Below are positions 10,867-13,584 of a DNA stretch of 13,584 nt, in pieces. Positions within the stretch are counted from its first letter, which is position 1. Every line of letters starts with the position of its first letter. The stretch comes from Paramuribaculum sp. (GTDB lineage Bacteria; Bacteroidota; Bacteroidia; Bacteroidales; Muribaculaceae). The position numbers and the translations under genes were made by a program. Below the pieces are notes generated by a model, which saw only the letters and a list, made by a program, of their open reading frames with translations, made no database searches and was not told where the DNA came from. The stretch spans positions 1 through 13,584 of the forward strand of contig JAIDKJ010000451.1 in NCBI GenBank assembly GCA_029051835.1, in the 5' to 3' direction.

Positions 10867-12846
10867 GCACTCCTCCCTGACGATCCGCCGCCCCGACGAA
10901 GTGTTGATGATCAGCGGCACGGTTTCGGCCGTCACCACACTCGTGTCGAGCCCGTAGGCCGAAGTGTCCGACACGCCGATATGGCGCAGTATGTCATGGA
11001 GCCGCATCAACAGAGCCGTCGCAGGGCTGCATATACTTGTCGGCGAGAATATGCGGTGGAGGATGATGAAACGGAAATCGCCCGGAATACCCTCGCGACG
11101 GAGCGACGGGTAGCCGCTGCGCAGGTCCAGATCGCCCGACGCCACCAGATCCTCCACAATCTGCCTGAGATAGACGCTTATGCGGGGAGCGACCCTGAAA
11201 CCGATATGCATCGTCACCACATAAATCGTTTCAGGCACAGCCACCCTGACCGAATAGCTCAGCTCGTCGGGGCTGTCAACATGGTCGATATGCACAAACC
11301 AGTAATGGTCGGCACGCTTGGGCTGCTTGTTGACGATCGAATATATCAGTTTGCTCTCCACGAGCGCAGGATCGTCCGACCGGCTGAGATACACCAGATT
11401 GGAAGCATACTTAGGTATCTCCCTGTCGGCCTTCACAGCCGATATCGTCGCGGCGCTGTCGGCCATGCGGCGGTATTCGATAAACGAAGCGCGCCGGCGG
11501 GTGGAGTTGCGCCACACGATCATGATGCTCCCCACCACGGCCGCAATCATCAGGCTGAACCAGCCGCCATGGACAAATTTCGACAGATTGGCCACGAAAA
11601 ATATCCCCTCCACGGTCATGAAAAACACGAAGAAAGCTCCGACCACGACCATATTCACCCCTCGCGAGCGCAGCCAAAAGGCAAGCAGCAGAGTGGTGGT
11701 GAGCATGGCTATCGTCACAGCCAGTCCGTAGGCCGCCTCTATATGGCTTGAATCGCGGAATATCACCACCGTCAGCAGGCATCCGGCGAGCAGACACCAG
11801 TTGACCGACGACACATAGAGCTGCCCCTTTTCTGTCGAAGGATAGTCGATCTTAAGGCGTGGCCAGAAACCGAGATTGACCGCCTCGGAGAATATGGTGA
11901 ACGAACCGCTGAGCAAAGCCTGGCTTGCGATTACGGCCGCCCCGGTCGACATAGCCACACCCGGCAGGGTCATCCAATGCGGCATGACGGCATAGAACGG
12001 ATTGACGCCTCCCGCGGCCTCCGAAGCATGAGTGAGAAGCCATGCCCCCTGACCGAGATAATTGAGTATGAGCATAGCCTTGACAAACATCCAGCTCGCC
12101 GTGATATTGCGGCGGCCGCAATGGCCTAAATCCGAATATAGAGCCTCGGCGCCGGTGGTGCACAGAAACACGGCTCCCATGATCATGAACCACGCCGGAC
12201 TCGACACAAGCAGCTTCACGGCATACCAGGGATTGAAAGCTTTCAGCACCTCCGGACACGCCGGCAGATTGACCGCTCCGAGCACTCCGAGCATCAGAAA
12301 CCATGCAAGCATGAACGGCCCGAAGCAGCGACCTATGCGCCCCGTGCCTACACGCTGCATCATGAAGATAAGCAATATCACCCCGATCACGATCGGGAGC
12401 ACCGGAGTGGCTGGCGCCACGATCCGCAGTCCTTCGACAGCCGTCGTCACCGTGATGGCCGGAGTGATCACCCCGTCGGCTATCAGCATCGCCGCCCCAA
12501 GAGCCGCCACGATATAAAGCCACCCGCGGGGCTGACGCCGCAACAGAGCGAACAGAGCCAGTATGCCCCCCTCGCCGTTGTTGTCGGCACGCAGGGCTAT
12601 CAGCACGTATTTCACCGTGGTCTGCAACGTCAGAGTCCATATCACGCACGATATCGCCCCGATTATGTAGTCGCTGTCGTAGCCGGGATTCACCCCCACG
12701 ATAGCTTTCATCACATAGAGCGGCGAAGTGCCGATATCGCCGAACACGATACCGATCGTCACGAGCATTCCGGCCAGCGATATGCGCCGGAGCGCCGATC
12801 CGTCATATTTCCTTTCAGTCGTTCTCACATATTTCACAACGTTCAT
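10864..12846 (-). CDS. kup: KUP family potassium uptake permease
   Basis: This 660-residue inner-membrane transporter imports K+, in characterised members together with protons. Family motifs are GDIGTSPLYV (36-45), ADNNGEGGILAL (87-98), IADGVITPAI (122-131) and TGAEALYSDLGHCGR (231-245). About twelve hydrophobic helices occupy residues 25-445, and a cytoplasmic C-terminal domain of roughly 200 residues follows, starting with WRNSTRRRASFIEYRR. The length is slightly over that of E. coli Kup (622). The start at 12846 gives the normal short N-terminus before the first helix. The gene is divergent from the TIGR02757 gene, with 94 bp between the starts, and convergent with menA. I see no TAnnTTTG box upstream on this strand, so its promoter is unresolved. 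Confidence 0.96.
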   Translation of the reverse strand: MNVVKYVRTTERKYDGSALRRISLAGMLVTIGIVFGDIGTSPLYVMKAIVGVNPGYDSDYIIGAISCVIWTLTLQTTVKYVLIALRADNNGEGGILALFALLRRQPRGWLYIVAALGAAMLIADGVITPAITVTTAVEGLRIVAPATPVLPIVIGVILLIFMMQRVGTGRIGRCFGPFMLAWFLMLGVLGAVNLPACPEVLKAFNPWYAVKLLVSSPAWFMIMGAVFLCTTGAEALYSDLGHCGRRNITASWMFVKAMLILNYLGQGAWLLTHASEAAGGVNPFYAVMPHWMTLPGVAMSTGAAVIASQALLSGSFTIFSEAVNLGFWPRLKIDYPSTEKGQLYVSSVNWCLLAGCLLTVVIFRDSSHIEAAYGLAVTIAMLTTTLLLAFWLRSRGVNMVVVGAFFVFFMTVEGIFFVANLSKFVHGGWFSLMIAAVVGSIMIVWRNSTRRRASFIEYRRMADSAATISAVKADREIPKYASNLVYLSRSDDPALVESKLIYSIVNKQPKRADHYWFVHIDHVDSPDELSYSVRVAVPETIYVVTMHIGFRVAPRISVYLRQIVEDLVASGDLDLRSGYPSLRREGIPGDFRFIILHRIFSPTSICSPATALLMRLHDILRHIGVSDTSAYGLDTSVVTAETVPLIINTSSGRRIVREEC

Positions 12847-12851
12847 GCCAC

Positions 12852-12868
12852 GGCTACAGTTCGTAGCC
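12852..12868 (-). other. Small hairpin in the kup leader
   Basis: GGCTAC (12852-12857) and GTAGCC (12863-12868) form a 6-bp stem with a 5-nt loop ending 6 bp before the kup ATG on the minus strand. In the kup mRNA it would sit at the ribosome entry region and could lower translation. No known riboswitch architecture is visible. Confidence 0.35.
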
Positions 12869-12904
12869 CGACGGCCGCGACATCATCCGCCACCGTTTTT
12901 TTCA

Positions 12905-12935
12905 TTGCACCGCCGGATACTGTTTAGTAACTTTG
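12905..12935 (+). promoter_or_regulatory. Promoter giving a near-leaderless mRNA for the TIGR02757 gene
   Basis: TAACTTTG at 12928-12935 is a consensus -7 box and TTG at 12905-12907 lies 20 bp upstream. The ATG at 12941 is just 5 bp after the box, about where transcription should begin, so the mRNA would have almost no 5' leader. Confidence 0.7.
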
Positions 12936-12940
12936 CACGC

Positions 12941-13584
12941 ATGATCGACTACATTTCCGAAGACACCTGGACACTTCTCGAAGAGGAAGCGCGCCGCATC
13001 AACTCGCCGGCGTTCATCGACGCCGACCCCGTACAGTTCCCGCGACGGTTCTCATCGCAGCCCGACGCCGAGATAGCCTCGCTGCTCTCGGCCACCATAG
13101 CATGGGGCAACCGCCGCATGATATGCCGCGACTGCGACCGTATGCTCGCCCTCATGGGTCACGACCCTCACGCCTACGTGATGGAGCAGGCCTACGAGGA
13201 TCTGCCCGACGGCAACATCCACCGAACGTTTTTCAACCGCAACCTGCGCCACTTCCTGCGCGGACTCCACCGGATATACTCGCGCCACGCCACCCTCGAG
13301 GATTTTGCCGCCTCATGCGGAGCCACCGTAGCCGAAGCGCCGGCATGGCATCTGGTGGAGGCCATCAACAATGAACTCCGCCAGGCCAACGACGGACACG
13401 ACGACTCGCGCTGCCTGCCGCTCAACCTCAAGGCAACGGCACTCAAACGTGTCAACATGGCTCTGCGCTGGCTTGTCAGGGACGACGGCATAGTCGATCT
13501 CGGACTCTGGCGGGCGCTCAGACCCTCTCAGCTGTTCATACCGCTCGACGTGCATGTGGGCAACACCGCGCGCCAGCTCGGACT
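12941..13584 (+). CDS. TIGR02757 family protein, 5' part (runs off the window)
   Basis: The frame is open from the ATG at 12941 to the last base, giving 214 complete residues. It begins MIDYISEDTWTLLEEEARR, with a later INSPAFIDADPVQFPRRFSS stretch, then DAEIASLLSATIAWGNRRMI (about 43-62), a run with FFNRNLRHFLRGLHRIY, and ends with LRPSQLFIPLDVHVGNTARQ. The PRRF-type motif after DPVxFP, the segment ASLLSATIAWGNR and the closing IPLDxHxxxxARxLGL pattern are hallmarks of the TIGR02757 (DUF2400) family, usually about 250 residues, so roughly 40 residues should be missing. The biochemical role is not established; the LDVH helix resembles the end of helix-hairpin-helix DNA glycosylase folds, but this is only a suggestion. 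It is divergent from kup. Confidence 0.9.
   Translation, partial: MIDYISEDTWTLLEEEARRINSPAFIDADPVQFPRRFSSQPDAEIASLLSATIAWGNRRMICRDCDRMLALMGHDPHAYVMEQAYEDLPDGNIHRTFFNRNLRHFLRGLHRIYSRHATLEDFAASCGATVAEAPAWHLVEAINNELRQANDGHDDSRCLPLNLKATALKRVNMALRWLVRDDGIVDLGLWRALRPSQLFIPLDVHVGNTARQLG

Noticed and set aside
9921..10880. 319-codon frame overlapping menA
   Set aside because: Arg/His/Pro-rich alternative frame; the menA frame carries both prenyltransferase motifs.
10861..11751. 296-codon plus-strand frame opposite kup
   Set aside because: His/Arg-rich shadow of the KUP C-terminal domain, without promoter or recognisable family.

Overview
The window looks like chromosomal DNA of a GC-rich gut Bacteroidales bacterium, most probably Muribaculaceae-like. 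This rests on Bacteroidota-type promoters (TAnnTTTG -7 boxes with a TTG about 19-20 bp upstream), absence of clear Shine-Dalgarno sites, many GC-ending codons alongside frequent ATA for isoleucine, and the gene families present. No tRNA, rRNA, CRISPR array, IS element or prophage module was seen. The taxonomic call is inference.

Layout. (1) 2-256: the 3' end of a YifB/ComM-type Mg-chelatase-like AAA ATPase. (2) 257-488: an AT-rich spacer with two adjacent 9-bp-period tandem arrays, then a promoter with a perfect inverted repeat at the probable transcription start. (3) 489-2874: a four-gene operon with a small exported or membrane-anchored protein, an ABC ATPase, a six-TM permease and a YtrA-type GntR repressor; the last three genes overlap at start/stop codons. 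A strong hairpin follows it. (4) 3054-7014: a promoter followed by two secreted glycan-degrading enzymes, a PNGase F-type peptide-N-glycosidase with an extra N-terminal domain and a GH84 beta-N-acetylglucosaminidase, only 25 bp apart and without a SusC/SusD pair. (5) 7029-7505, minus strand: an orphan holin-like membrane protein. (6) 7728-10842: three translationally coupled genes, each joined by an ATGA overlap: a YciO/Sua5-family protein, an ABC-type ATPase fused to a DUF4435/TOPRIM-like domain, and MenA of menaquinone synthesis. (7) 10864-12846, minus strand: a KUP potassium transporter. (8) 12941 to the end: the 5' part of a TIGR02757 family gene, apparently read from an almost leaderless mRNA.

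How the parts work together. The ABC/GntR operon looks self-regulated, with the palindrome at its start site as the likely operator. The PNGase/GH84 pair probably acts on host glycoproteins: release of N-glycans and removal of exposed beta-linked GlcNAc. The YciO-ATPase-MenA operon is the least explained part. The ATPase-TOPRIM protein resembles OLD/Gabija-type nucleases but sits between two housekeeping-type genes, with a Walker B motif lacking the usual catalytic glutamate next to the aspartate.
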